The notes below the pieces were generated by a model. The model did no database searches and had not been told where the DNA came from. It saw only the letters and a program-made list of their open reading frames with translations. This document shows, in pieces, positions 1 through 10,690 of a stretch of 64,000 nucleotides of DNA; the first letter of the stretch is position 1; every line of letters begins with the position of its first letter. The stretch covers positions 25,573,501-25,637,500 of the forward strand of contig CM062206.1 of assembly GCA_031216445.1 (NCBI GenBank). The letters run 5' to 3'. The position numbers and the translations under genes were made by a program. The DNA is from Lateolabrax maculatus (Eukaryota; Chordata; Actinopteri; Acropomatiformes; Lateolabracidae).

Positions 1-105
1 GAACTCCAGTGATTTTTCAGAATACTCCCTGTTTCACACTCATTTGTTAAGCCTCTCAAAAAAAATTTTTGTTGGTAAAACGTAACTTAATAAATTTCTC
101 CCTAA

Positions 106-335
106 TTTAAAGGGGCACTCCACCAATTGTAAACATGAAGGTCGGTATACTTCTCATAATAAGCACCATTCAGCCCATGAAAAGCATTGTATAATAATAC
201 AATAACTGTATATAATAAACTGTCTTTATATAGCAAAACGAGGTCAAAAAGTGCATTGGGAAAAATAACGCAACAGTCAGGTAAAAGAAATAACAATGTA
301 AAACATAGTACAGTGTAAAGAATCACAACACTCAG
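106..335 (+). repeat. Decayed teleost dispersed repeat (TTTAAAGGGGCACTCCACC type)
   Basis: The left end reads TTTAAAGGGGCACTCCACCA, which I recognise as the start of a short dispersed element common in percomorph fish. The inside is diverged and I could not find the matching right end, so the right limit is approximate. There is no coding content. The identification is from memory of the family, not a search. Confidence 0.4.
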
Positions 336-419
336 AGAGTAAACATAAATGCTTGATCAGAAAAAGATATGCTTAGATAGTCAAATGATGTAAGCCAGAC
401 CCTAGCTCACCAACCTAAA

Positions 420-590
420 CAGGCACAAGGCCCACTAATCTTTAAAACTTAAAACATTTTAAAATCAATTCTGAAAGCAAGAGAAAGCCATTGTAGGGAC
501 ACAAGGATTGTTGAATTCTGCATATCTGGTCTGGTTAAAATCCTCTCCACAGTAGTTTAAGCAAGCTGCAAGGAAATACATCTGTACTAG
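420..590 (+). repeat. Decayed dispersed repeat fragment
   Basis: The stretch running 'ttttaaaatcaattctgaaa' and then 'gccattgtagggacacaagg' resembles a teleost interspersed repeat related to the one at 60420-61010, where a similar line precedes 'agccaatg'. It is strongly decayed, so family and boundaries are uncertain. Confidence 0.35.
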
Positions 591-1546
591 TGTTTACTAC
601 TGCGAGTGAACAGGGCGTTAGAGAAGTCAAAAACAGAGGTAATGAGTGAAAGAGGGACGGTTTCTGTGTTTTTCCAAGTTTCAGATTTTTCTGATTTTAG
701 CAATGTTCCAGAGCTGATAGAAATAAACCTGAACTACAGATTTAATCTAAACTAAGATTACATTAAAATATATTTGAAATCTGGGTTTGCACTCCATCAT
801 AGAAAGATTACTATTACTCAGAGCTCAGCTTTCTTTGTATTTAACTGTAGGACATTTTGAGACTTCTAGTTCTAAATATCTGCAAAGCAGAGAAAGTGCT
901 CATTTTCTTGAGACAATTAACAGGGTTGCAGCTAAGTTATATCGGTGTCCACATTAAAATAGAAACTAATATCATGTCTGTGCATACAATATCCCAGAGG
1001 CAGAACATAAATAGGTGATAAAATCTGACCGAGCACTGAACCTTGTTTTATAGCACATAGCAGAAGAGGCTAAACTGGAGTCTCCAATATGTACAAAACT
1101 TATACAGATTTGCAGAAGTTCTTTTAAAGGTACGAAACCTTTGTCTCCCCCTTCTGGCAGCGAAAGTAATCTATGAATTACACAAACACTGTAAAGTGTA
1201 CTTACGACGTATTGTAGCAGGTTGACTAGGAGCTGTGGTGTTAGTCTGACAAAGACATTGTGTTTAGTTAAGCAGCAGTCGACCCTACAAAGGAGCCGTG
1301 TCTTTCAGTAGCCAGCCCTGTAACTATTACTAACAACCAGGTATTTCAAAGGCACCAGCGGACAACAAGAAACATGAAACACACAAGAATGTGAAGTCCC
1401 CCACGGTTAATCAGCCCTGTGTGCCCTCGTTTGGCGAGTGTAACTGACGTTCATTTATATCTCCAGCTTTAAGTAAGACTAAACCCATTCTAAAGCTGTA
1501 CCACTGATACCTACCAAGTGAAGATAACCACCTAGGACGTCAGCAG
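591..1546. other. No gene or clear element seen
   Basis: AT-rich unique-looking sequence without long reading frames. A short piece near 1144-1175 ('gtctcccccttctggcagcg') resembles a known teleost repeat, but it is too short to define. Confidence 0.5.
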
Positions 1547-1923
1547 TGTGACGACCCGTATGGACTCCTGATTCCACTTCCTGTTTTATTTTGTAATTAC
1601 CTGCCCTCTTGCTTTCCAGTTTGTTTTACTTCCTGCCACTATTGAGTTTCCCGCCAGTTTTTGTTTCCACACCTGAATTCTGCTAGCTAATTAGTTATTT
1701 CACCATTTATACCCCTTGCTGTTCCACCCTATTTTGCCAGATTGTCAAGCCTGTTTGTTTTCTCCTCCTGAACCTCTTGAGCCTCTTTCGAGTGCCTTTT
1801 TTTTGTTTGTCAGTTTTTGTTTTTTTTTTTTACTTTTCTGTGATTGAGTCTTCCTCTGCCTCATAGGTACACTGAGATCTTGAGCTTGGGGACTACAATC
1901 GTTTTTACAACCTGGGTTACACA
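1547..1923 (+). mobile_element. Solo-LTR-like block
   Basis: The block starts TGTGACGACCCG and can be ended at ...GGTTACACA, giving the TG...CA termini expected of an LTR. It contains a TATA-like 'tttatacccc' near 1706-1715 followed by T-rich sequence, and its wording ('acttcctgttttattttg') resembles teleost Gypsy-type LTRs. I could not find a matching 5-bp target duplication ('agcag' on the left, 'ccggg' on the right), so the exact ends are unsure. Confidence 0.4.
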
Positions 1924-2810
1924 CCGGGGGTGTGAAGTATTGAGGACGTTCAGGAAGTGTCTAATGAGACAAACCCAGTCAATTCTCAGTCAGGTCAGCT
2001 GACCAAAATGCAAAATTTGTCAAGAGGCAATTATACACATACATACATACATGAAAAATAACATTTTTAATTGATAAATTAATAAAGATAGAATATTTAC
2101 TTGGGTTTAATGAGAATCTTTTTAAAGAAAATTGCTCAAAAAATCAACAACTGATTATAAACTCAGCACAACTCACAAAAGTTCAGACTTTTCTTTTCCC
2201 ATATTCCCTATAATTAATACAAAACTTAAGAAACTATTTGGAAATTATAGACCCGTAAAATGTACCCACTCTGCTGCTGGGTGTAAACAGACAGTAAAGA
2301 GCAGATATTTATTTACTTGGAACTGACTTTTCTTTTGGTTTGCATGAGGACAAAAAGTGAGGGGGCCGGGGGGCAACTAGGATTAGTGGTGAGAGCTGAC
2401 ACATGGAAACATCACAGAATAATCACAGCTGAGTACAGGGACAGGCAGGACAGGTGATAAATGAGGATAGTGCCAATTTTTCATCAACAAGAGCTCAAAC
2501 ACCAGCCTGAAATTGGTTTGAAGAATCTATTTATATATATATTATATATCGTATATCGATTTTCTTTCTGTGAAAGTTTCAAGCCGTGACACAGAAACAT
2601 GGAGAGATGAATATAAGGACAGCAGTGAGAGTGTGAAATAAAGACATGAAATGAAACAGCCTCAACCTTATTTTCATTCATCCCACCTCCTCACCAGTAC
2701 AAAGGTTACTGTATATTTTGTTGAAAGTTAAGAGGTTGAGAGAGGTGGAGAGACACAAAGAAAAAGAAGGAGAGAGAGTAGAGCATTGCCTGGCTTTCCT
2801 CCATTTGGGA
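1924..2810. other. Non-coding spacer with small simple repeats
   Basis: Holds an (ACAT)n run at 2036-2052, a TA-rich patch at 2531-2560 and a purine-rich stretch at 2735-2785. The 64-65 codon frames here look like chance. Confidence 0.5.
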
Positions 2811-2963
2811 TCAGTAGGCCAGGAAGCGCCTGAAGAAAATGGCTACATTATCTCCCTCCACCTACGCCCCTGAACTTGCCACAGCCCCCTACACATGCTG
2901 AGGGGCGCCCTTGGGGCCCTTCCGGCACCCACCATGGCCCCAGACCCAGAAGCCTCTAGATGG
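2811..2963 (+). other. GC-rich exon-like segment with splice donor
   Basis: A GC-rich island in AT-rich surroundings ends at ...AGATGG followed by GTAAGTG, a near-perfect vertebrate splice donor (GT at 2964-2965). From an ATG at 2895 the frame is open for 23 codons to the donor (MLRGALGALPAPT..., ending in SRW). A second ATG at 2934 lies in the stronger Kozak context ACCATGG. The frame meets no stop before the donor, so a first coding exon is possible. Another reading is a terminal exon after the AG at about 2813-2814 in a different frame. I do not recognise the peptide. Confidence 0.25.
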
Positions 2964-3930
2964 GTAAGTGTAGAGGAGGTCAGAGAACAAGGAGACCAGG
3001 AGAACACATAAAAAAGACATTTCTGGCAATCTTACGCGTATTTTAAGACTTTGTATAAAAAATATAAGCCAGAGACGTTCCACAGTAAGTGTTTGTGGCA
3101 AAAGATCAAAGCTGATTTTTATTTATTTATTTATTTTATTAAAGTTATCTTAGTTATCGTTTCTGTTCATCGCCACAAACAGCCAACGTACCAGCTGCAC
3201 AGACGTTAGCTGTAGCTAGCTACTAACGCGTGCACCAACGTGTGTGCGTGTGTTTACAGCTCACCTTCATGTTCACCCTCAAGTCCTGCTTTTATTGTCT
3301 CCATACATTCATGAAATCAAATCACAAAGCCTCTGGGTGAGTGCTCATTGTTCAAATTGTTCGCTCAATTTGAAATATTTCCTACTTCTGGGTATTGTAT
3401 GGATGAACGACAGAGGTCCAGAAAATGCATTTTCTCAGCCAATATGAGGTATTTTTCAAAGATTCGTGTCACTATAAATACAGATAACATTACACAATGC
3501 CGAAACACTTCACAATGGCAATGTGAGATTTCCCCTGTGTTGCCCTGGAACTAACCCTATTACAACATGTCCACATGTAGAGCTGTATATGTTTTCAGTT
3601 CAGCAGATCTTTATTCTCCCTCAGAGACATCTTTTCTGCAACAATACAACCTTCAGTAACACCCATTCAGTAGTATCTTGGTAAATTTACCACTGTAGCT
3701 CTCTATTTTACTGTTGTTTAAGTGTGTGTGTGTTTCCTCACAGTTAATTCCCTTGTAACTACTTTGCGCCCGTCACTCTAACTGTTCCAGGCAGTGATGT
3801 CGGCCTGCCTGCTCTCCCAAACCAAACTATTACCTGAGAGTTTATCGCCATCCATTTCTTCCAGAAACCCTATAATCCTCCAGGTCTTTCTGTTCCTCAG
3901 TGGCCCCTATGGTATGCTAAAAAACAATGG
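2964..3930. other. Non-coding spacer
   Basis: Contains a (TTTA)n-like run at 3117-3140. The reading frames around 3244-3554 have no recognisable similarity and no supporting splice or start context. Confidence 0.5.
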
Positions 3931-3932
3931 CT

Positions 3933-3946
3933 CTGTGTGTATGTGT

Positions 3947-3981
<35 letters not shown>
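3933..3981 (+). repeat. (TG)n microsatellite
   Basis: A nearly pure GT/TG run with one ATG and one GGGT interruption at its left side. Confidence 0.95.
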
Positions 3982-3982
<1 letters not shown>

Positions 3983-4092
3983 ATGCACAGTTCCGCTCAA
4001 TGCTTCTTCCTCTTGCACTTGTTGATGAATAAGGAATGAAGTGCTGAGTCCATCATCGCGGGGGAGAGATTCCCCTAGCAGGCCTTCCTACT

Positions 4093-4250
4093 TACACACA
4101 CGCACACACACACACACACACCCACACACAGGCAAGAACACAAACAGACACAAATGCACACATATGCATTTACATGCATGCACAGATGCAGACACTCACG
4201 GGCAAGTCTACAGATGCTCACACACGTGCAAACACATACACACACACTGG
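4093..4250 (+). repeat. (CA)n microsatellite with imperfect flank
   Basis: A CA-rich core at 4093-4131 is followed by about 120 bases of imperfect CACA/ATGCA-rich sequence. The 119-codon reading frame crossing this tract is low-complexity (repeated T-H) and is not counted as a gene. Confidence 0.9.
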
Positions 4251-4424
4251 TGCTCAGCCTGCTCTCAGGTGGTAATTATGCGGGTGCTGCACTGTCTCTC
4301 TGATGCATCCTGGGGATTATTTAAATGGTCAAATGAAGTGATGTACCACGGACCAAGAAGTAGGCTCAGGGGAGCCTTAGCAATGGACAGACTGGGATAA
4401 TGTGTGCAACCAAGTACAAGCTGC

Positions 4425-4462
<38 letters not shown>
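4425..4462 (+). repeat. (TG)n microsatellite
   Basis: Uninterrupted TG repeat of about 19 units. Confidence 0.95.
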
Positions 4463-4464
<2 letters not shown>

Positions 4465-4693
4465 CTGCTTTAAACTGCCATAATTTCCCTCAAACAAGCT
4501 GTGGAGAACATGTTTCTGTCCCCAGAGTGCCTCAGTGTGCTTTCTCTTACAAACAATGGCCTCTGTTGGTGTCTGCTTATACTCGAGAACTGAATTATGA
4601 CAAGCAGGTGGAATTGCCTCCACTAGAAATGAGCATTATAAAGGAAATGTTTGTTATAGATTGGACCTATACAGCCTGATGTGATGGATATGG

Positions 4694-5731
4694 CAGAGGT
4701 TTTCAAAGTCTGACATTGTGCAGCAATGGACAATCTGATCCTTACTGCCATGTTGGCCTATCAAATATTCCAAAAAGTCCAACTACAGTTATGTTTAGTC
4801 ATCACTTTTTGTTGTGAAAAATAATGTCAATGTGTTTTTAAAATGTATTGTTATTATTTTTTTATTATTTAAAGGAAGATAAAAGGTCTTTGGGGAAATT
4901 TCAGAAAGGCTCCATTTCATTTAAGCCGGCTGTCTGTGTTTGATTGGTATATGGATACTGATATTCTGTCAAATTAATGCAAAACTAGGATGTTCCATCA
5001 TGGAACCAAAAAATATAAAATATACATCTCTTTTGGTTTCTCATTTTTTTTATCACAGAACACAGGACAGGTGATTTACAGAGCAGATATGTAGCTGTGG
5101 CTGACAATAAAAATACAATTTAACTTCAGTTGGATTTTGTACCCTATCATTATTCTTTGTCTTACTTTGATCTGAGGGACAATGATCATGTACATTTTGA
5201 AACAGTTCCTGTAATTTGGGGGCTTTTGGGATGTAAACAGGCAACAAGTATGACGTTGCCATGGAGTCAGTTGGTTAGCTGTGGGCTATGACTTTTTTAG
5301 CCTATGTTTGTTAAAATCTTGGCAAATTGGCAGCTATCAACTATCACTGAATTACTTTGATACTGAAGAAAACTCTAGAACTTGATGATTCTCCAGCAAG
5401 TTCTGGAGTAATAAGGTGCATCTATTTTTTATGATTTCTGAGTGGATTTATGATTTATAGAAATATGTTTGGGATGGACTTTGGAGATAATATTGCTAAT
5501 GTCTCATGTACAGATTTAATATTATGATTGAGAGAAGGCGTACAATTTTTGATGAAAATTGAGGCAAACGAGGGTCTTAAAGTGGTTTAATTACCTCCAT
5601 GAGGTGTGTGTGTCACTGCCACCGCTGCAGCTGCAGCTGCAGACTCTGTTGATAACTGAGTCAAATCAATGGGCCAAACTAACTTCCTGTTGTTTTTCAC
5701 CTTCAACACGCATCCTAATTGAAAACCACTG
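4694..5731. mobile_element. hAT-type non-autonomous DNA transposon
   Basis: The left end CAGAGGTTTTCAAAG (4694-4708) pairs as a terminal inverted repeat with the right end, whose reverse complement reads CAGTGGTTTTCAATT from 5731. The first 13 bases match at 12, and the CAGNGGTTNTCAA form is typical of hAT transposons. The flanking 8 bases are GGATATGG on the left and GTCTATGG on the right, matching at 6 of 8, as expected for a decayed hAT target duplication. No transposase is recognisable inside, so it is a defective or MITE-like copy. The 131-codon frame at 5559-5954 crosses the right end and is probably chance. Confidence 0.6.
5624..5642 (+). repeat. Short (CTGCAG)n run
   Basis: Three tandem CTGCAG hexamers preceded by CACCG, inside the hAT-type element. 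Confidence 0.8.
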
Positions 5732-5734
5732 GTC

Positions 5735-6435
5735 TATGGGAACTCCTGTACAGGAACTGACTCTAATCAAGCATTTTGCCTCACAAATTAAATACTGGCC
5801 TTTCAAATCCTACATCAGTCAAACCCTGGTGAATGTTTTGAGAGGAAGAGACAGAAGGAGCCCACACACAATGCAATCAGGGTTTGTGTTAACTGTCATT
5901 TACAGAGTTTTAGGAGCGTTGACAGATGAGTCCAACTGCTGTCTATCATTCTGACAGATTAGAAAATAATTACTGCCACTGCAACACAGTTACTCACATA
6001 ATCTGTCTTCAGAAAACTGAGAGAATGCTGCCCAGGAAAGTTTTTTTAGGAGCTGAGAAATATTTTAGAATGCATGAACCAGAGGGACCTTGTTCCAGTT
6101 TGAGTTCCAGGTCCATTACTCCTGTCGCACAAAAAAAATGCATGGCTATACGGGGCTAGGCCTATGGCTATTATGCATCCATAATTTACTGCCTGCAGCA
6201 TTTATCTGGATTGACCAAGAGGAGCTTCTCCCCCTTGCTTTCATACAGAAATCCCCTCCTCCAAAACATAATCACAGCCAGTTTGCAATCAATTAAACCG
6301 TTCTTCTCTCTGGACAAACACAGATATATTTGCAACATACACTGTGTAGGGCACTTTCTCCTAACAACCACTGGGTTCCACAAGTCCAACTGAGTCTTAC
6401 TGTTTATTGCATGTGCTCTCATTCTGTTGCCTCTT
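5735..6435. other. No gene seen
   Basis: Several overlapping 60-78 codon frames occur on both strands without splice sites, motifs or recognisable products. Confidence 0.5.
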
Positions 6436-6439
6436 AAAA

Positions 6440-6735
6440 CCCACTGGAGACTAGTTGGTGAACATAGAGGAGGGTTTAGCAGCTAAAGAGCCAGATATTT
6501 CCCTCAGGAGTTGGTGGAGGCCAAAAACAGCTAAAAGAGAGTGAACAATGGACTTCCATTTATCAGGTGACACAAAGCGGTGATGTCACAGTGTCCTGAA
6601 GTACGCCTGTACATCACTACAGCAAGGTGAGAATTTAAAATACTGGAGGTCAGCAAAGACAAGATTTTTAATGAATATGTAAAGGAACTGTGACTACAAA
6701 GATAACACATAGGGACCACCAAAACCATGGTTGGT
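6440..6735 (+). repeat. Teleost dispersed repeat ('ttagcagctaaagagccaga' type)
   Basis: The phrases 'ttagcagctaaagagccaga' and 'ccctcaggagttggtggagg', followed by 'aacagctaaaagagagtgaa', belong to an interspersed repeat I recognise from many percomorph genomes. The copy is fairly well kept in its first 110 bases and then decays. The class (SINE, MITE or LINE tail) is not clear to me. Confidence 0.55.
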
Positions 6736-7429
6736 CATATCTGAAGTTGGTGGATTGCTGATAGTGAAGCAAGTTGAAGAAAGGCTCAGGAATCGTCTCC
6801 TTTTCAGTAACATAAAAACTGTGCTGTAGGTATCATAATTCTAGCTTAGCCTCAGAGGCTCTGAGCTACAGCAGTGCAATAATGAGTTGTCCAGTGAGGG
6901 CTTAAACAGCCGTTGAAACAGAGTCTCCGTTTGCTCCAATGGACCTTTTTTTTTTTTAATGGCGGATCATGGTACCCCAGAAGTTAGCAGCAAGTACTAG
7001 CAGCGCTATAGCATTGCAGCAGAATAGACTGTTCGCTGTGCACTTTTAGAGGGTAAGACATTTAAAGAATCAGATTGTATATTATCAACACATCTGAATC
7101 AAATTAACGTGCATTAAAGCATGTTAGTGGATTCATTAATTAAATTAATTAATTTAGCAGATTTGGGGGACATTAATATATACAAATAAAATAAGGCTAG
7201 GATAGCATTAAGTTAGCAACACACAACAGTAACAACAGCCTATTTATTGTAAATTCCGTTGTCTTAATGCCATTTCATCAAAGATTGTGGAATTAGACAA
7301 AAAAGCTTCTAAACATAATTTTATGCGGGTGTGGGTGTGTTCAATATTATTTAACATTGGGGCTTGAAATTGTATAGTGATGGGTGGAGGTAGTGAACTG
7401 ATGATCCATTTTACAAGCTAGTATAAAAA
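6736..7429. other. AT-rich spacer
   Basis: Includes a T9 run at about 6948-6958 and a run of ATTAATTAAATTAATT near 7135-7155. No gene or element recognised. Confidence 0.5.
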
Positions 7430-7780
7430 AGTTAATGTTATGGATGGGGAATCATACAAATTACTGAAAGTTTTATAATACTGTTATATAAGGAGGTAAT
7501 CATAGTAAACAATCATTATATCACTATATTGTATAAGTAATCTTGTTGCTGTATATTATTAACCTACTGTAGGAGCACTGGCTGCTGCATGGGGGAGGAG
7601 CAGTGATGCAGTAGTTAAAAGATAACAAGGAATGTTTCAAATAAGCCAGCAATAAGGAATCATACTAAATGAGTATCATACTGCCACATTATGGAAAGAA
7701 TCACACTAAACATGTTATATTTATTATAGAAGTAATCATACTGAAAAATATATGTTATAAGTAATCATTTTTATCATTTT
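7430..7780 (+). repeat. Degenerate repeat of AATCATACT-type words
   Basis: Words such as GGAATCATAC, GTAATCATAG, GGAATCATACTAAA, GAATCACACTAAA, GTAATCATACTGAAA and ATATAAGTAATCAT recur at irregular spacing. This suggests a decayed minisatellite, interrupted around 7560-7640 by GC-richer sequence. Confidence 0.4.
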
Positions 7781-8484
7781 TTTTAATTAGTGGATAAACA
7801 TTTCTGATGAAACTACAGCAGAAAAGTGAGCTACACAACATTACTGTGCTAACCAAATCCACATTATGTTACCCTCTGCCTACCACTTCAGCTGCAGAAC
7901 TTGACTGGTGTCTTCGCTTAAAGAGCATAGGTTAACCCCATGATGAGAAGTGTGTTTTTTCTGACAACAATGATGTTGAATGAAATGTGTGGGATAACAA
8001 GTCATTAAAGGCAAGCAAAATAAATACAAGTAAACCTTTATTTAGTGATTGATTTAATGTGTGAACTACAAAAGCACTTACCTCAAAATTCCAGTTCCTG
8101 GGATAAAGTCTGGTTAGGTCACAAAGGCCCCGAAATAAAAGGTTTGCAAACAAGTATACTGACAAATTATAAGAAAGCAGCTGCTGATCAAACAAGCAAG
8201 GAGCAACTTTCGGTTGCTCACATCGAGTAAACAGTTCTCTTAATACATCTATGTTCCACTTGTTTTCATAAGTAATCCCCCTCTGCCTCTGAGGAGAGGG
8301 CTAAGGAGACAAAGGAGGGAAAGGAAGGAAGCACTAAGGCTAATTTCCATAGCATTTTGAGGATTTTCAGCCCCACCTTCATAATCTTAAAAGACTGTTT
8401 ATACACCTTTATGGGAGTTATGAAAGTGCCACAGGAAACCTCATGAATTCCTTGTACTAAAAGTATATCTTGAAACTTCACAGT
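7781..8484. other. No gene seen
   Basis: Ordinary AT-rich sequence. The 61-94 codon frames near 7932-8550 lack splice or start support, and one is dominated by the poly-C tract. Confidence 0.5.
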
Positions 8485-8533
8485 CCCCCCCCCCCCCCCC
8501 CCTCCCCCCCCCGCCCACACACACACACACACC
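8485..8533 (+). repeat. Poly-C tract followed by (CA)n
   Basis: C18 T C9 G C3 and then a CA run. On the minus strand this is a long poly-G tract. The true length may be affected by assembly or sequencing error. Confidence 0.9.
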
Positions 8534-8579
8534 TGATCCTCCTTCAACATCTCAAAGAGATCCTATTCAGTTTTACCCC

Positions 8580-8830
8580 CCCACATCCATCATCCAATGG
8601 CCTATTACTTTGCCCATATGCTGCTTATTCCGAGGCGAGCTTTTAGCATTTGAAATTGTAATGGCTGGGCCGTCTCTTTATAATGACAGGCCCCCGTCAA
8701 TCACACTAACTGACGGACAGCCGGCATTAGCATAACATCTGTTCCACTTGATCTTTCTGCGCCGAGATGACACATTTTCATACAAAGCTTCACTTTCTGT
8801 GATTACCAGGGGGCCTCACTGGTCAAAACA
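8580..8830. promoter_or_regulatory. Possible conserved non-coding element
   Basis: A repeat-free block of mixed composition with CCAATGG, TAATGG, GTCAATCA and several AT-rich homeodomain-like words. It has no open frame of note. It resembles vertebrate conserved non-coding elements in texture, but no alignment was possible. Confidence 0.3.
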
Positions 8831-8947
8831 CACTTTCAATGTTGATCACATTTTATGGAAATAAGTCCGTTGTTGTGTTCGGATTCAGCATGAAGTTGGA
8901 GGATCGGGGAAGAATGGAAACTTGTTACGAGATTTTAAACTGGCCAA

Positions 8948-9980
8948 TTAAAGGTGCCCTGTGGAGATTTATTGTAAACAAACAAAAGTTATGTTTACAT
9001 TCAATCTTACTCACCAAAATGCATTGTGTGAATTCTTAAGGTCTAACCAAGCACGCAATCGCCATGGGGGGGTATTTACGTATATGACAAATGGAAATTG
9101 GTCCTCCCTAATATTTGTCATCATTACCAGTCATCAAATGCCTCCAGCTAAAAGAAAGCTAATGTCTCCCCTCAATATTCAGTTTTACTCCAAACTCAGT
9201 GGACGGTCACTGAACTCCTCCTGCTTCATGTTGGTGAAGTTGTGGTTGGTTGTCTTCAGTGTACAGTGACACGCTGGAGAATGATCCCAGTTTCACCCTG
9301 TTAGTTGCCTCATGAAAACTGGGTCTGTCGCTGATTTGTCAGTGAACCGTGTCGCTATTAACCGACCACGTTATTGTTGTGTTGTCAGTCAAAACACAGA
9401 CGCGCTGGCGTACACACTGTGTACGACCCTTACCACTGTGTGTCCTGTGTGTGTTCTTTGTTCAACCATTAGCTGCGTCTCGGATGTTCAGTGAAAGAGT
9501 TAATCCTGAAAATGCAGAGAAATACTTGCTCATATACAGACAGTGTACCAGGTGTGTGCACTTTTGAATACAAATAGGAGCTAGTACAGGCGCAGCCTCA
9601 TTTCCCATATCAGCAACATTGACATAGCCATTAGGGCTTTATTTAAATGTGTGTTTATACTTACCCCTCAACCCGGTTGGCCCCCCAATGTCTGACTGAA
9701 CATGTCGCCCTTGGGTCCCAAAAACATGTCAAGTGCATTTCATGCCACATAAGCCGATATCTATTTTAAATCTTTTATTGTTAACATCCATGTTTACTAG
9801 CTGACAGTCTTCTTCTTCTCTGCCTTAGCTTCTTGGCGTGTGCCCATCACCTGTTTACCATCTTTAAGACTGTGTGTCGCAATACCCACGTGTGCACGCA
9901 TGAGATAAATAAAAAATCGGGGCCCACTCATAGAAAAGTAGCACTGCCCAACGTAAAAAAATACCACAAGGAAACTTTAA
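8948..9980. mobile_element. Non-autonomous DNA element with imperfect inverted ends
   Basis: The left end TTAAAGGTGCCCTGTGGAG (8948 onward) matches the reverse complement of the right end, TTAAAGTTTCCTTGTGGTA (from 9980), at most positions. Both ends carry TTAA, the target duplication of piggyBac and Kolobok elements, so a TTAA-inserting MITE about 1 kb long is a reasonable reading. The left-end wording is familiar from teleost short repeats. No transposase is seen; frames of 60-102 codons inside look like chance. Confidence 0.5.
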
Positions 9981-10130
9981 GACTTGTGCAGGGCTGCTTC
10001 TTATGCTACACATACAATGTCAACTTGTCTATGTGGATATGTGCATATTTCTGTGGGAGATGTTTACATGCACGTGTGTGTTTTCTGTTCTGTGGAAGCT
10101 TGATTGCACACATTAGTATACAAGTTTGAG

Positions 10131-10131
10131 C

Positions 10132-10168
<37 letters not shown>

Positions 10169-10187
10169 CGGGTGTGTGTGTGCGTAG
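10131..10187 (+). repeat. (TG)n microsatellite
   Basis: TG run with a GCGTGCGGG interruption; 'tttgag' precedes it. Confidence 0.95.
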
Positions 10188-10287
10188 GCTCTTCTCCAGA
10201 CCAGGGATTAGCTAAACAGCATCTGGATGCTCACTAATTGGCTCTCCTCTCCACAAAACCATGAAAAAAATAGCACACCTCACCTCC

Positions 10288-10303
10288 TTGTGTGTGTGTG
10301 TGT
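10288..10303 (+). repeat. Short (TG)n run
   Basis: Eight TG units in repeat-poor sequence. Confidence 0.85.
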
Positions 10304-10494
10304 CTCACACATAAAGTGCAGTTTGTGCCAGTAATTGGGGATTACCATGGTAATATGGTAAGCCATGTTCACTGAGAAAAATATTACAATTATGGCAAAT
10401 AAATAACCCACAATTGTTAGAAATGTCTGAACGGTCACTGTTGGCACTCGCTGTATTTATTGGCGTCTTTTCTGTAATTTTTTTTGTTCTACAG

Positions 10495-10528
10495 ATTAAC
10501 CTGGCTCTGCCAGTGCTATTGTCTTCTG
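10495..10528 (+). other. Candidate 34-nt micro-exon
   Basis: The segment is bounded on the left by 'ttttttttgttctacag', a strong polypyrimidine tract and acceptor, and on the right by CTG followed by GTAAGTG, a strong donor. Two of three frames are open (INLALPVLLSS in one). A length of 34 is not a multiple of three, so inclusion would shift a reading frame. The donor lies inside an inverted repeat that can also be read as paired NK2-type homeodomain sites, so the donor match may be coincidental. Confidence 0.25.
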
Positions 10529-10529
10529 G

Positions 10530-10548
10530 TAAGTGGCATTGCCACTTA
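10530..10548. promoter_or_regulatory. 19-bp palindrome, paired NK2-like sites
   Basis: TAAGTGGCA, a single T, then TGCCACTTA form a perfect inverted repeat. Each half contains the TNAAGTGG core known for NKX2-family homeodomain factors. Confidence 0.4.
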
Positions 10549-10690
10549 ACAATATAATGGGCCCGCTGCCACTATTATTACACACTAGTTGCTGCAATCA
10601 AGGGGCCGTTAGAAAGGCTGACTCTCAATCTGTCCAAGCCAAGGACAGAAAGCAGTACAGATGGAGATGCATCACATTATAAAGGCAGAG

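Larger units (their letters stand above)
10320..10690. promoter_or_regulatory. Possible conserved non-coding block
   Basis: Repeat-free sequence with dense AT-rich words and a perfect 9-bp inverted repeat at 10530-10548. It also contains the exon-like 34-base segment listed separately. No reading frame of size is present. Conservation is inferred from texture only. Confidence 0.3.

Noticed and set aside
4041..4400. 119-codon plus-strand frame rich in T-H
   Set aside because: Product of the CA microsatellite.
5559..5954. 131-codon plus-strand frame
   Set aside because: It crosses the end of a hAT-type element, has no recognised motif or splice support, and is within what chance allows in 64 kb.
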